A DNA stretch of 64,000 nucleotides from Bacteroidota bacterium (lineage in GTDB: Bacteria > Bacteroidota > Ignavibacteria > Tepidaquicellales > Tepidaquicellaceae): NCBI GenBank assembly GCA_018266845.1, contig JAFDZO010000029.1, positions 30,498 to 94,497 of the forward strand. Reading direction: 5' to 3'. The notes under the pieces are model-generated. The model worked only from the letters and a program-made list of their open reading frames with translations, made no database searches and had not been told where the DNA came from. The translations under genes were made by a program, and so were the position numbers. The first letter of the stretch is position 1. Every line of letters begins with the position of its first letter. Below, piece by piece: positions 45,155 through 54,225 of the stretch.

Positions 45155-46849
45155 TTATAAAGCCATATCATCAACTTTATCAAGCCAATGCTCTACATAG
45201 CTCACATTTTGCTCAAAGCATTCTTCGTTAAAAGGGGAGCCAAGTTTAGGAACTTTGAGAAGCTCAGTATAAGATCTGCTTCCGCCCTCTTTGCAAAGCT
45301 TAATGTAATCTATCATAGTTGAATCACGGTTTTCGTTCGATTTTCTCCAGAATTCAAAGGCGCTTATTTGTGCTAAACAATAATCTATATAATAGAAAGG
45401 ACTTTCGTAAATATGCCTCTGCGCCTGCCATCTGCCGCCTTGCTCCAGATAATCATTATCTATATAATCAAGCAGCGGTAGATATTTCTTTTCAGTGTGC
45501 CTCCAGAAATTTTTTCTTTCCGCCGGAGTTGCTTCCGGGTTTTCATACACAAAATGCTGGAACTCATCCACTGCCGTTCCATAAGGGATAAATATCATAC
45601 ATCCGTTTATGGCGGAGAATTTGAATTTTTCCGTATCTTCTTTAAAGAATGAGTGCATCCAGGGCCATGTGAGAAGCTCCATGCTCATTGAGTGAATTTC
45701 ACATGCTTCAAGCGTTGGATTGTGATATTCTATTATGTCAAAATTTCTGCTGCAATATGCCTGAAACGCATGGCCGGCTTCGTGAGTGAGCACAACTATA
45801 TCGTGTGAAGTTCCGTTGAAGTTGGAAAATATAAAGGGCGACTTGTAGTTTTCTATAAATGTGCAGTACCCTCCGGCTTCCTTTCCTTTTTTGTTCACTA
45901 AATCCATCAATTCGTTATTTACCATGAAATTGAAAAACTCTCCCGTTTCCGATGAAAGCTCCTCATACATTTTTCGCGCATTTTCCAAAATCCACTCAGG
46001 GGTTCCCTTGGGGGTTGCATTGCCGGAGTTATAATCTAATGCTCCGTCAAAGTATTCAAGAGTTTCAAGCCCCAGACGGTTTGCCTGCCGCTGTTTTAGT
46101 TTTGCTGCTATCGGCACGGCATATTTTTTCACGTAACTGCGGAAGCGTTTCACATCTTCGGCATTGTAATCAATGCGTCCCATTCTGTGATAGCCAAGCT
46201 CAACAAAATTTTTATAACCAAGTTTTTTTGCAATTGTGTTTCTTACTTTTACAAGGTCATCGAAAATTCTGTCGAGATGCTCTGCGTTATCTGCAAAATA
46301 CTTCCATTTTACTTCATTTGCTTCTTTACGTTTTGCGCGGTCGGTAGAAAGCATAAAAGGCTCCATACCTGCAATGTTTCTTTCCTCGCCGTCATACATT
46401 ATCTTAGCCGAAGCGATAAGCTTATTATACTCTGTGCAAAGCTCATTCTCTAATACAAGGTCATCATTGATAATGGGGTCGTAAGTCTTTATGTAGCAGC
46501 CGGCTACTGAAAACAAAAGATTGCCGAATTTCTTCTCAAGCTCTTGCTTAAACTTTGATTGAACTAAAGACTTATAATAATCGGAGATATATCCTGAAAA
46601 AATCGGCGAGTGGTCATCGAAAAATTTTTTCTCTTCTTCGTAAAATTTATTGTTCGTATCTATTGAATAATTTACCGAGACAATGTTGAACATTGTTGAG
46701 AAGCTTCTCCTGATAGCATTAACATATTCAATAATCCGGCACTGTGTATCTGCTGACGCGGCATTATTAAAATCTTTTAAGCTTTGATGGATTTCTCTTC
46801 CTATTGCATCCAGGTCGGGACGGGAGTACTGGAAATCTGAAAACTTCAT
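45155..46849 (-). CDS. M3 family oligoendopeptidase, second paralogue
   Basis: 564 residues with HEAGH at 356-360 and the conserved EACEIHSMSME block, in the same positions as in the enzyme at 1939-3645. Start at the ATG ending at 46849 because MKFSDFQYSRPD lines up with the N terminus of the paralogue; the frame extends 24 codons further upstream with residues that have no counterpart. No signal peptide from this start. A strong terminator follows. Two M3 copies 43 kb apart suggest distinct peptide preferences or expression, which cannot be judged here. Confidence 0.9.
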   Translation of the reverse strand: MKFSDFQYSRPDLDAIGREIHQSLKDFNNAASADTQCRIIEYVNAIRRSFSTMFNIVSVNYSIDTNNKFYEEEKKFFDDHSPIFSGYISDYYKSLVQSKFKQELEKKFGNLLFSVAGCYIKTYDPIINDDLVLENELCTEYNKLIASAKIMYDGEERNIAGMEPFMLSTDRAKRKEANEVKWKYFADNAEHLDRIFDDLVKVRNTIAKKLGYKNFVELGYHRMGRIDYNAEDVKRFRSYVKKYAVPIAAKLKQRQANRLGLETLEYFDGALDYNSGNATPKGTPEWILENARKMYEELSSETGEFFNFMVNNELMDLVNKKGKEAGGYCTFIENYKSPFIFSNFNGTSHDIVVLTHEAGHAFQAYCSRNFDIIEYHNPTLEACEIHSMSMELLTWPWMHSFFKEDTEKFKFSAINGCMIFIPYGTAVDEFQHFVYENPEATPAERKNFWRHTEKKYLPLLDYIDNDYLEQGGRWQAQRHIYESPFYYIDYCLAQISAFEFWRKSNENRDSTMIDYIKLCKEGGSRSYTELLKVPKLGSPFNEECFEQNVSYVEHWLDKVDDMAL

Positions 46850-46904
46850 TGGAAAAAAACGAGGTTGAATTTTTTTGAAACGATAAATATAAATCAAGCA
46901 CGGG

Positions 46905-46924
46905 CAATTAACAATTAACAATTT
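46905..46924. repeat. Heptamer repeat upstream of the MNT/HEPN pair
   Basis: CAATTAA, CAATTAA, CAATTT. Same seven-base periodicity as the arrays in the pyrimidine operon, here beside another accessory two-gene module. Confidence 0.7.
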
Positions 46925-46983
46925 TTAGGATATGCAGCTTTTAAATAAATTCTAATTCAAAAAGAAAATAACTATATTTAACT

Positions 46984-47298
46984 ATGACTGATGATAAAAT
47001 AATAAAAGAAATTTCGGCGGAAATGAAATCCAAATTTTCTGATTTTTACGGAATTTATTTCTTTGGCTCAAGAGCGCGCGGTGAGGGAAATAATGAATCG
47101 GATATTGACATTGCAGTTCTTTTTGACAGAAAAATCGACTGGAGATTTGAAGGAATTATTTTTGATATAATCACCGAGTACATGCTGAAGTATGATATTA
47201 TTCTCGATGTTAAAGTTTATTCAAAAGAAGATATCCTGAAACCCATTACAAGATTCCGCTATACTGTAAAAAAAGAAGGAATATTTTATGGAATTTGA
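46984..47298 (+). CDS. MNT-type minimal nucleotidyltransferase
   Basis: 104 residues of the DNA polymerase beta-like nucleotidyltransferase fold: FFGSRARGEGNNESDIDIAVLF gives the GS motif (G28, S29) and metal-binding D40 and D42; a third Asp lies in IILDVKVYS. With the HEPN gene that it overlaps by 11 bases, it forms an MNT/HEPN module, in which some characterised MNT proteins neutralise the HEPN RNase by adding AMP. A heptamer repeat precedes it. Confidence 0.87.
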   Translation: MTDDKIIKEISAEMKSKFSDFYGIYFFGSRARGEGNNESDIDIAVLFDRKIDWRFEGIIFDIITEYMLKYDIILDVKVYSKEDILKPITRFRYTVKKEGIFYGI

Positions 47299-47673
47299 TA
47301 AATCTGATATTATAAAATATAGAATTGAGAAAAGCCAAACTGCTTTACACGAAGCTGATTATTGTTTAAAACAAAACAGCTTACATTTGGCAGAAAACAG
47401 AATTTATTATTCAATTTTCTATTTGGTTTCGGCTTTAGCTGAAAAAGACGATTTTGCAACTTCTAAGCACGGGCAGCTTTTGGGGTGGTTCAATAAAAAC
47501 TATGTGAATGCCGGTATTGTTGATAAAAAATTTGGAAAAATCTATGTTGATGCCTTTGAAAAAGACAAAAAGGTGATTATGACGATTTTGTAACTTTTGA
47601 AAAAGAAGAGGTTGAAAATGATTTGGAAAACGCAAAATATTTTGTAAGTGAAATCAGAAAACTCCTTCCTTAA
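47288..47673 (+). pseudogene. HEPN domain protein, frameshifted in its C-terminal third
   Basis: The first frame gives 101 residues (stop 47593) with typical HEPN helices (ALHEADYCLKQNSLHLAENR, IYYSIFYLVSAL). The family's ending KGDYDDFV.FEKEEVE...A..FV.EI is present in the next frame up to a stop at 47671-47673. One A missing from the A-run near 47558-47566 explains the shift: with it restored, the sequence reads FEKRQKGDYDDF. This is a real frameshift, or an error in a homopolymer. The candidate RNase motif has R38 with Tyr45 where active HEPN RNases have His, a common variant of unclear activity. Confidence 0.85.
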
Positions 47674-47787
47674 AATCCGACCAAAAAAAACCAATTTTAA
47701 TTATTAAGTATTTTAATTTACTATCTTCCCCTATATTTAATCGGGCTAATGGGCAAGTTCTTTTACTGTCAATTTTAATTTTGTCCT

Positions 47788-50700
47788 ATGATTTCCTCCA
47801 ATTTCTCCACAATCGACGGCAACGAAGCCGCTGCCTATATAGCATATAAACTCAGCGAAGTAATAGCAATATATCCAATAACACCTTCTTCGGGAATGGG
47901 AGAACTTTCCGATGTGTGGTCATCCCTAAGGAAACCAAATATTTGGGGAACCGTTCCTGTCGTACAGGAAATGCAAAGTGAAGGAGGAGCTGCCGGAGCA
48001 GTTCACGGAGCGCTTCAAACTGGTTCGCTCACAACTACTTTTACGGCATCGCAAGGTTTGCTTCTCATGATTCCAAATATGTACAAAATTGCAGGTGAGC
48101 TTACACCGACTGTATTTCATGTCAGCGCGCGCGCTTTATCTGCGCAAGCGCTTTCTATTTTCGGCGACCATAGCGATGTTATGGCGATAAGGCAAACAGG
48201 TTTTGCAATGCTTTGTTCAAACTCCGTTCAGGAAGTAATGGATACGGCATTAATTGCCCACGCTGCTACATTAGAATCGAGAATTCCCTTTATACATTTC
48301 TTTGACGGCTTCAGAACTTCTCATGAAGTTTCAAAAATCGAAATGGTGCCGGAGGAAATTATCAGGGAAATGATTGATGTAAAACTTATTACCGGACACA
48401 GACAACGCGCTCTTTCACCGGATAATCCATTTATAAGAGGAACTGCGCAAAATCCCGACGTATATTTTCAGGGAAGAGAAACCGTGAACAAATTTTATGA
48501 TAACTGCCCGGCTATTGTTCAGAGCAATATGGATAAGTTTTTTAAACTCACAGGAAGACGCTACAATCTTTTTGATTATTACGGCGCACCCGATGCAGAG
48601 AGAATAATAATTATGATGGGGTCAGGCGCAGAAACCGTTGAAGAGACAATTGACTATTTAAAATCAACAGGTGATCAAAAAGTCGGCGTGCTGAAAGTTC
48701 GTTTGTTTAGACCATTCTCTATCCGTCATTTTATAAATACGCTTCCTAAATCGGTTAAGAAAATTGCAGTTCTTGACCGCACAAAAGAGCCGGGAGCATC
48801 CGGTGAACCGCTTTATAAAGATATAGTTTCTGCAATCTGCGAAGTTATGACATCGGATAATCCTCCCTTTGAAAAATATCCTCACATTACAGGAGGCAGA
48901 TATGGGCTTTCATCGAAAGAATTTACTCCCGCAATGGTAATGGGAATTTATGAAGAACTCAAGAAAGATAAGCCGAAAAATCATTTTACAATCGGAATAA
49001 ATGACGATGTAACTTTTACAAGCCTTAAATACAATAAAACTTTCACAAAAGAAAACGACAGTGTTTTTCGCGCAATGTTTTACGGTCTTGGCGCAGACGG
49101 CACAGTCGGCGCAAATAAAAACACAATAAAAATCATAGGAGAGGAAACCGATAACTATTGCCAGGGATACTTTGTATATGATTCGAAAAAATCCGGCTCG
49201 ACAACTATTTCGCACCTTCGTTTCGGCAGCAATCCGATTAAGTCTTCTTATCTAATCGGCTCTTCAAATTTTGTAGGATGCCACCAGTTCAACTTTCTTG
49301 AAAAATTTGATATGCTGAAAAACATTGTTGAAGGCGGTACGTTTCTTTTGAATTCTCCCTATGGAAAATCAGAAATCTGGGATAAACTGCCTCGATTAGT
49401 TCAGGAAGACATCATAGATAAAAAAATAAATTTTTATGCGATAGATGCTTATAAAGTAGCGAAGGAAACGGGAATGGGTTCGCGGATGAATACAATATTA
49501 CAAACCTGTTTCTTTGCAATATCAGGTGTGCTTCCAAAAGACGAAGCAATTGAAAAGATAAAACACTCTATAAAGAAAACCTACGGGGCAAAAGGCGATG
49601 AGATTGTAAATAAAAATTTCAACGCTGTAGATAAAACTCTTGAAAATTTATTTAAAGTTGAAATCCCGGATAAGGCAAGCAGTAAAATAGAACTGCCTCC
49701 GATAGTATCGTTAGACTCACCTGACTATGTAAAGAACGTTCTCGCAAAAATGATTTCAGGCAACGGCGATGAAGTATCGGTAAGTGAAATGCCTATAGAT
49801 GGAACATTTGCATCAGGGACAGCTCAATGGGAAAAAAGAAACATTGCTTTACAGATTCCTGAGTGGGATGAAAAAATCTGCATTCAATGCGGCAAGTGCG
49901 CAATGATTTGCCCGCACTCCACAATAAGAATTAAAACATACGATAAGAAGTATCTTGAAAATGCTCCTGCTGGATTCAAGTATATGCAGGCAAAGGGAAA
50001 GGAATTTGGAGAAGATACGCTTTACTCTATTCAGGTCGCGCCTGAAGATTGTACGGGCTGCACACTTTGCTATGAAATCTGCCCAGTGAAGAATAAAAGT
50101 GAAGTACGACTTAAAGCGCTTAATATGGTCCCGCAGCTTCCCGTAAAAGAAAAAGAGAAAACCAACTGGAAATTTTTCTCAGAGTTGCCTGAATACGACA
50201 GGACAAAACTTAACATCGGTTCGATTAAAGACAGCCAGATACTTCAGCCGCTTTTTGAATTTTCCGGCGCATGTTCCGGCTGCGGTGAAACTCCTTATAT
50301 AAAACTTGCTACGCAGCTTTTCGGCGATAGAATGATTATTGCAAATGCAACGGGATGCTCTTCCATTTACGGAGGAAATCTTCCGACAACGCCTTATACA
50401 ATAAATATTGATGGCAAAGGTCCCGCATGGAATAATTCTCTCTTTGAAGACAACGCAGAGTTCGGAATGGGAATGCGCCTTTCTATTGATAAGCACTATG
50501 AATATGCAGCCGAGCTATTAATTACGTTAAGCTATTATCTTGGAGAAGTTTTTGTAACGGAAATTCTCCACGCTCCGCAAAACACCGAGCTTGAAATACT
50601 TCAGCAAAGAGAAAGAATTTCATTACTGAAAGAAAAATTACGAGGCATACACTCCCGCGATTCGGAATTGTTATTAGGCATCGCTGACTATCTCGTAAGA

Positions 50701-51375
50701 AAATCTGTCTGGATTATAGGCGGCGACGGGTGGGCTTATGATATTGGCTATGGCGGACTTGACCACGTTCTCGCCTCCGGGAAAAATGTAAATATCCTCG
50801 TCCTCGATACTGAAGTTTACTCTAATACCGGAGGTCAGATGTCTAAGTCAACAGGTATCGGCGCAGTTGCAAAGTTCGCCACTTCGGGAAAAGCAAATCC
50901 TAAAAAAGATTTGGGTCTTCTTGCAATGAGCTATGGAAATGTTTACGTCGCCCGTATTGCAATGGGAGCTAATGACTTGCAGACTTTGAAGGCATTCCTC
51001 GAAGCTGAAGCTTATGACGGACCATCGTTGATAATCGCTTACTCGCATTGCATAGCTCACGGTATCAATATGGAAAAAGCTTTGGATAGCCAGAAGGCAG
51101 CAGTAGATAGCGGTTACTGGCAGCTATTCAGATATAATCCTGATTTAATAAAGGAAGGACAGTCGCCGTTCAAGCTTGATTCAAAACCGCCTAAGATAAA
51201 ATTTGAAGATTATGCCTATAAAGAGACGAGGTATAAGATGCTGACGAAATCGCACCCTGAACACGCAAAATATTTATTGAAGCTTGCGCAGGAAGAGGTA
51301 AACAAAAGATGGAAACATTATGAAAAGCTGGAGCAGGAATTTGCCCCTGAAAAAGATTCGAAAAATAAAAATTAA
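47788..51375 (+). CDS. nifJ: Pyruvate:ferredoxin (flavodoxin) oxidoreductase, single chain
   Basis: Converts pyruvate and CoA to acetyl-CoA and CO2 and reduces ferredoxin; the reverse direction can fix CO2. 1195 residues, homodimeric type. The N-terminal pyrimidine-binding TPP domain has YPITPSSGMGE; a ferredoxin domain carries two clusters, C698, C701, C704, C708 and C755, C758, C761, C765; the proximal cluster region has SGACSGCGETPY; the C-terminal TPP-pyrophosphate domain has GGDGWAYDIGYGGLDH and NTEVYSNTGGQ-like sequence (DTEVYSNTGGQMSKST). It is followed after 21 bases by a DHOD-like gene, a pairing seen in other bacteria. Confidence 0.96.
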   Translation: MISSNFSTIDGNEAAAYIAYKLSEVIAIYPITPSSGMGELSDVWSSLRKPNIWGTVPVVQEMQSEGGAAGAVHGALQTGSLTTTFTASQGLLLMIPNMYKIAGELTPTVFHVSARALSAQALSIFGDHSDVMAIRQTGFAMLCSNSVQEVMDTALIAHAATLESRIPFIHFFDGFRTSHEVSKIEMVPEEIIREMIDVKLITGHRQRALSPDNPFIRGTAQNPDVYFQGRETVNKFYDNCPAIVQSNMDKFFKLTGRRYNLFDYYGAPDAERIIIMMGSGAETVEETIDYLKSTGDQKVGVLKVRLFRPFSIRHFINTLPKSVKKIAVLDRTKEPGASGEPLYKDIVSAICEVMTSDNPPFEKYPHITGGRYGLSSKEFTPAMVMGIYEELKKDKPKNHFTIGINDDVTFTSLKYNKTFTKENDSVFRAMFYGLGADGTVGANKNTIKIIGEETDNYCQGYFVYDSKKSGSTTISHLRFGSNPIKSSYLIGSSNFVGCHQFNFLEKFDMLKNIVEGGTFLLNSPYGKSEIWDKLPRLVQEDIIDKKINFYAIDAYKVAKETGMGSRMNTILQTCFFAISGVLPKDEAIEKIKHSIKKTYGAKGDEIVNKNFNAVDKTLENLFKVEIPDKASSKIELPPIVSLDSPDYVKNVLAKMISGNGDEVSVSEMPIDGTFASGTAQWEKRNIALQIPEWDEKICIQCGKCAMICPHSTIRIKTYDKKYLENAPAGFKYMQAKGKEFGEDTLYSIQVAPEDCTGCTLCYEICPVKNKSEVRLKALNMVPQLPVKEKEKTNWKFFSELPEYDRTKLNIGSIKDSQILQPLFEFSGACSGCGETPYIKLATQLFGDRMIIANATGCSSIYGGNLPTTPYTINIDGKGPAWNNSLFEDNAEFGMGMRLSIDKHYEYAAELLITLSYYLGEVFVTEILHAPQNTELEILQQRERISLLKEKLRGIHSRDSELLLGIADYLVRKSVWIIGGDGWAYDIGYGGLDHVLASGKNVNILVLDTEVYSNTGGQMSKSTGIGAVAKFATSGKANPKKDLGLLAMSYGNVYVARIAMGANDLQTLKAFLEAEAYDGPSLIIAYSHCIAHGINMEKALDSQKAAVDSGYWQLFRYNPDLIKEGQSPFKLDSKPPKIKFEDYAYKETRYKMLTKSHPEHAKYLLKLAQEEVNKRWKHYEKLEQEFAPEKDSKNKN

Positions 51376-51396
51376 AAAAAGAAAATTTTAATCAAT

Positions 51397-52389
51397 ATGG
51401 ATCTCACAACAAAGTATATGGGACTGAACTTAAAAAATCCCATTGTGCCTTCAGCATCTCCGCTTTCAAAAAATCTTGATAGCGTAAAACAGCTGGAAGA
51501 TGCAGGCGCCGCAGCCATTGTATGCTACTCGCTTTTTGAAGAACAGATAACCCACGAAGCAAATGAGCTTGACCACTATCTAGCTCACGGAACACATTCA
51601 TTTGCAGAAGCGCTTACATATTTCCCGGATGTAGAAGATTATAATCTGGGACCTGAAGACTACCTCAGGCATATAACAAGAATGAAGGAAAGCGTTCACA
51701 TACCTGTTATAGGAAGTCTTAACGGAGTAAGCACAGGCGGCTGGATAAAATACGCAAAGCTGATTGAACAGGCAGGAGCAGACGGAATAGAGCTTAATGT
51801 TTACTATATACCAACCGATATTAACCTGCCCGGATATGAAGTTGAAAATATGTATATAGATATATTAAAGGCAGTAAAGGAGAGCGTAAATATTCCTGTT
51901 GCCATAAAGCTTAGTCCATACTTTTCTTCTTTCGCTAATATGGCAAAACGGCTTGATGAAGCCGGTGCTGATGCTATTGTTATGTTTAACAGATTTTATC
52001 AGCCTGATTTTGATTTAGATAATCTTGAAATCGTTCCGCACTTACTGCTTTCAAGCAGTTATGAAATGAGAGTGCCTCTAAGGTGGATTGCAATTCTGTA
52101 TAGAAAAATTCACGCAAGCATGGCAGCAACAAGCGGCATTCACAGCGCGGAAGATGTAATTAAAATTATGATGGCAGGAGGTGATGCGGCAATGATGTGC
52201 TCTGACTTACTGCGTCATGGACCTATACGGATTACGGAAGTATTGAGCGATTTAATGGCGTGGATGCAGGAAAAAGAATACGAATCAATTTCTCAGATGA
52301 AGGGAAGCATGAGCCAGAAATCCGTTGCCGAACCGGCAGCATTCGAGCGCGCAAATTACATGAAGGTGCTGAACAGCTATAAAATATAG
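51397..52389 (+). CDS. Dihydroorotate dehydrogenase-like flavoprotein, PFOR-associated
   Basis: 330 residues of the FMN TIM-barrel DHOD family: [13 protein letters not shown] at the N terminus, IELNVYY near 135, IKLSPYF near 167, and SGIHSAEDV as phosphate-binding region. True PyrD enzymes have a Cys or Ser base in a loop after the Asn; none is evident around [13 protein letters not shown], so orotate formation is doubtful. Genes like this are commonly found beside nifJ and are annotated as DHOD-like of unknown role. A strong terminator follows. Confidence 0.82.
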   Translation: MDLTTKYMGLNLKNPIVPSASPLSKNLDSVKQLEDAGAAAIVCYSLFEEQITHEANELDHYLAHGTHSFAEALTYFPDVEDYNLGPEDYLRHITRMKESVHIPVIGSLNGVSTGGWIKYAKLIEQAGADGIELNVYYIPTDINLPGYEVENMYIDILKAVKESVNIPVAIKLSPYFSSFANMAKRLDEAGADAIVMFNRFYQPDFDLDNLEIVPHLLLSSSYEMRVPLRWIAILYRKIHASMAATSGIHSAEDVIKIMMAGGDAAMMCSDLLRHGPIRITEVLSDLMAWMQEKEYESISQMKGSMSQKSVAEPAAFERANYMKVLNSYKI

Positions 52390-52417
52390 TTAGAGATAAT
52401 TCACAGTAAAAAAATAA

Positions 52418-52442
52418 GGCGGCTCATTACCGCCTTTTTTTA
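52418..52442. terminator. Bidirectional intrinsic terminator
   Basis: GGCGG (52418-52422), seven-base loop, CCGCC (52430-52434) and a T run. The A-rich left flank allows function for the convergent GNAT gene as well as for the PFOR operon. Confidence 0.88.
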
Positions 52443-52856
52443 TAAATCTATCGAAAACATGTTAAGGTCTTCTCTGCGGTCAAAGCCGTTCTTCAGCCAG
52501 AAGTTTGCGTTTGCTTCATTATCTGATTTCAGCATAATTATACAACGCTGTATGCCCGCTGACTTTATTTTATCTAAGGAAAGATCTACGAGTGTTTTTC
52601 CGATTAAATTGCCGCGGTATTCTTTCTTCACAGCAAGATGATATATATATCCTCTCCTGCCGTCATGTCCACCGAGTATCGTTCCGATAAGATTGTCTTC
52701 ATTATGACAGACGAAACTTATACCGGGATTTCTTTCGAGATAAAAACGTAACGAATCGGAAGTATCGCTTTCTATGAATCCCATTCCTTCTGTTACTTTC
52801 CAAAGTTCAATGCACTTTTCATGGTCGCCTGCTTCCATTACACGGTATGAAATCAC
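52440..52856 (-). CDS. GNAT family N-acetyltransferase
   Basis: 138 residues with the GNAT acetyl-CoA motif: LAVKKEYRGNLIGKTLVDLSLDKIK (Q/R-x-x-G-x-G/A pattern) and the last strand C-I-I-M-L-K-S-D-N-E-A-N-A-N-F-W-L-K-N-G-F. GTG start at 52856 overlaps the TGA of the upstream GNAT gene (GTGA), supporting translational coupling. Substrate unknown; the W-L-K-N-G-F ending is like amino-acid or ribosomal-peptide acetyltransferases. Confidence 0.85.
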   Translation of the reverse strand: MISYRVMEAGDHEKCIELWKVTEGMGFIESDTSDSLRFYLERNPGISFVCHNEDNLIGTILGGHDGRRGYIYHLAVKKEYRGNLIGKTLVDLSLDKIKSAGIQRCIIMLKSDNEANANFWLKNGFDRREDLNMFSIDL

Positions 52857-53401
52857 TTTCTCTTATCTCCTTTTAAAAAACCGAAATAATGCACGTCAAT
52901 CAATGTTCCGTCGAACGATTTAAAATCTTTTCTCAGAGTTCCTTCAAGAGTAAATCCGTTTCTTTCTGCAACAGCTTTGCTTCTGAAATTATCTGGAGCA
53001 ATTCTCATAAAGAGCTTGTTGATTCCAAATTCGTCAAAAGAAAAATTCATTAACAGATTTAGCGATTTCGAAATTATCCCTTTGCCCTCGTATTTCTCCG
53101 ATGTAAAAAAACCTACTTCCGCTTTTGGAATGTTCCAGTCAATATCTTTTAAAAAAATTATGCCTGCAAATTCGTTTTTCACTTCATCGCGAATTACAAA
53201 CAGCAAAAATTTCTTTTCTTCTGCCTGCTTCATTCTTTCGGCTATGTGCGTTCTTGTTCCTGAAATAGAGCTATTCACTTTTGCTGTTACAGGAAAGTAA
53301 GTTTCAATTCTCTCCCTGTTTTTATCAATAAAATTGTAATATTCTTCAGTGTCTCCGGCATTTATCAGCCGCACGGAGTAATTATCGAATCTCTCATTCA
53401 T
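52853..53401 (-). CDS. RimJ/RimL-type N-acetyltransferase
   Basis: 182 residues of the larger GNAT branch that modifies ribosomal proteins or small amines: AEVGFFTSEKYEGKGIISKSL for acetyl-CoA, LFMRIAPDNFRSKAVAERNGFTLEGTLR for the conserved C-terminal N-x-x-S-x-x-V/A-A-E-R-x-G-F pattern, and a final YFGFLKGD. It lies between a DUF3830 gene (three-base gap) and a second GNAT gene (four-base overlap). Confidence 0.87.
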   Translation of the reverse strand: MNERFDNYSVRLINAGDTEEYYNFIDKNRERIETYFPVTAKVNSSISGTRTHIAERMKQAEEKKFLLFVIRDEVKNEFAGIIFLKDIDWNIPKAEVGFFTSEKYEGKGIISKSLNLLMNFSFDEFGINKLFMRIAPDNFRSKAVAERNGFTLEGTLRKDFKSFDGTLIDVHYFGFLKGDKRK

Positions 53402-53403
53402 AT

Positions 53404-53814
53404 CTAAAGCCTTTCAAATGTTATTTCCTGAAATCCCTCGCGCCATATTTTTTCGCCAAGCTCTTTCAGCAGATAAAAATCCTCATCGAAGACACTTGCA
53501 AAAATATTGCAGCAGTCAATCAGCTTGCCCTCTCCGTAAAAAATACCAAGGCAGTTTTTTACTTTGTTTCTATCGGGTTTGTTCGGGGCAATTACAAACT
53601 CGCCCGGCTCTGCAAAGACAGAAGCATTTTCCTGTATCACATCCAGTTTTGGAGCTTTATCAGACCACAATTCCTGTCCCGATACCCTCGCGTGCATAAT
53701 TGTCTGCGTAAAGGGAAGCGCTCTATCAAATACCTTTGATGTTTCCGGCGCTTCTTTGTAATACTCGAAACGGATTTCCGTTCCGTCTTTTGTTTTTAAT
53801 TTAAAGCCTGTCAT
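53404..53814 (-). CDS. DUF3830 (cyclophilin-like) protein
   Basis: 136 residues from the ATG ending at 53814. The pattern YKEAPETSKVFDRALPFTQT, HARVSGQELW and the C-terminal LGEKIWREGFQEITFE match DUF3830, a cyclophilin-like fold without shown isomerase activity. I chose 53814 because the family starts about there and it lies two bases after the upstream stop; an ATG at 53835, overlapping the upstream gene by 19 bases, is the alternative. Four genes (54092 to 52440) form one minus-strand operon. Confidence 0.78.
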   Translation of the reverse strand: MTGFKLKTKDGTEIRFEYYKEAPETSKVFDRALPFTQTIMHARVSGQELWSDKAPKLDVIQENASVFAEPGEFVIAPNKPDRNKVKNCLGIFYGEGKLIDCCNIFASVFDEDFYLLKELGEKIWREGFQEITFERL

Positions 53815-53816
53815 AT

Positions 53817-54092
53817 TTAATTTATGAATCTCCATCTTGCCGGACTAACGTGGGGTGGAGTAATTTGAACAAACTTTCCAGAAGCAATGGAATACTTCTT
53901 AATTGCTTTTCCGGTTAGTGCTCTCCAATTTCTACCTCGAACTTTTTCAAAATCATCGTGGCTTTCTTTATCGGTTTTTGCCCATTCTTCAATAAAATCT
54001 AATGTTGAAAAAATTTCTTTATCTTGTTTTTCCGAAAGTTTTTTTATTATTATTTCAATGATCGAAAAAGGTAAGTCCCATTTAATTAACAT
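53817..54092 (-). CDS. Hypothetical 91-residue protein
   Basis: No recognised family. It is a charged, probably helical N-terminal half (ILIIKKLSEKQDKEIFSTLDF-like) and a more basic C-terminal part with KAIKKYSIASGKFVQ. The stop and the next start are almost contiguous, so it heads the operon leading to the two acetyltransferases. Upstream lies 130 bases of AT-rich sequence with no gene. Confidence 0.6.
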   Translation of the reverse strand: MLIKWDLPFSIIEIIIKKLSEKQDKEIFSTLDFIEEWAKTDKESHDDFEKVRGRNWRALTGKAIKKYSIASGKFVQITPPHVSPARWRFIN

Positions 54093-54199
54093 TTTTTTTT
54101 ATTTTGTTTTAAGGATATTCAAAACTAAAATAAAAAAATTAATATGTCAAGGGGAAATCATTAACGCATAAATCTATTAACTGATTAACCTGATTGAAT

Positions 54200-54213
54200 A
54201 CTGTAAATACAGT
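54200..54213. promoter_or_regulatory. Small palindrome downstream of the O-methyltransferase
   Basis: ACTGTA-AA-TACAGT. It lies 13 bases past the O-methyltransferase stop on the minus strand and could be a short hairpin or a protein site; there is no T run for a terminator. Confidence 0.3.
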
Positions 54214-54225
54214 AATTTGAGGGCT

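Noticed and set aside
46850..46921. N-terminal extension of the second M3 peptidase (24 residues, hydrophobic)
   Set aside because: It covers a heptamer repeat, has no counterpart in the paralogue, and is not a convincing signal peptide (no cleavage site before MKFSDF).
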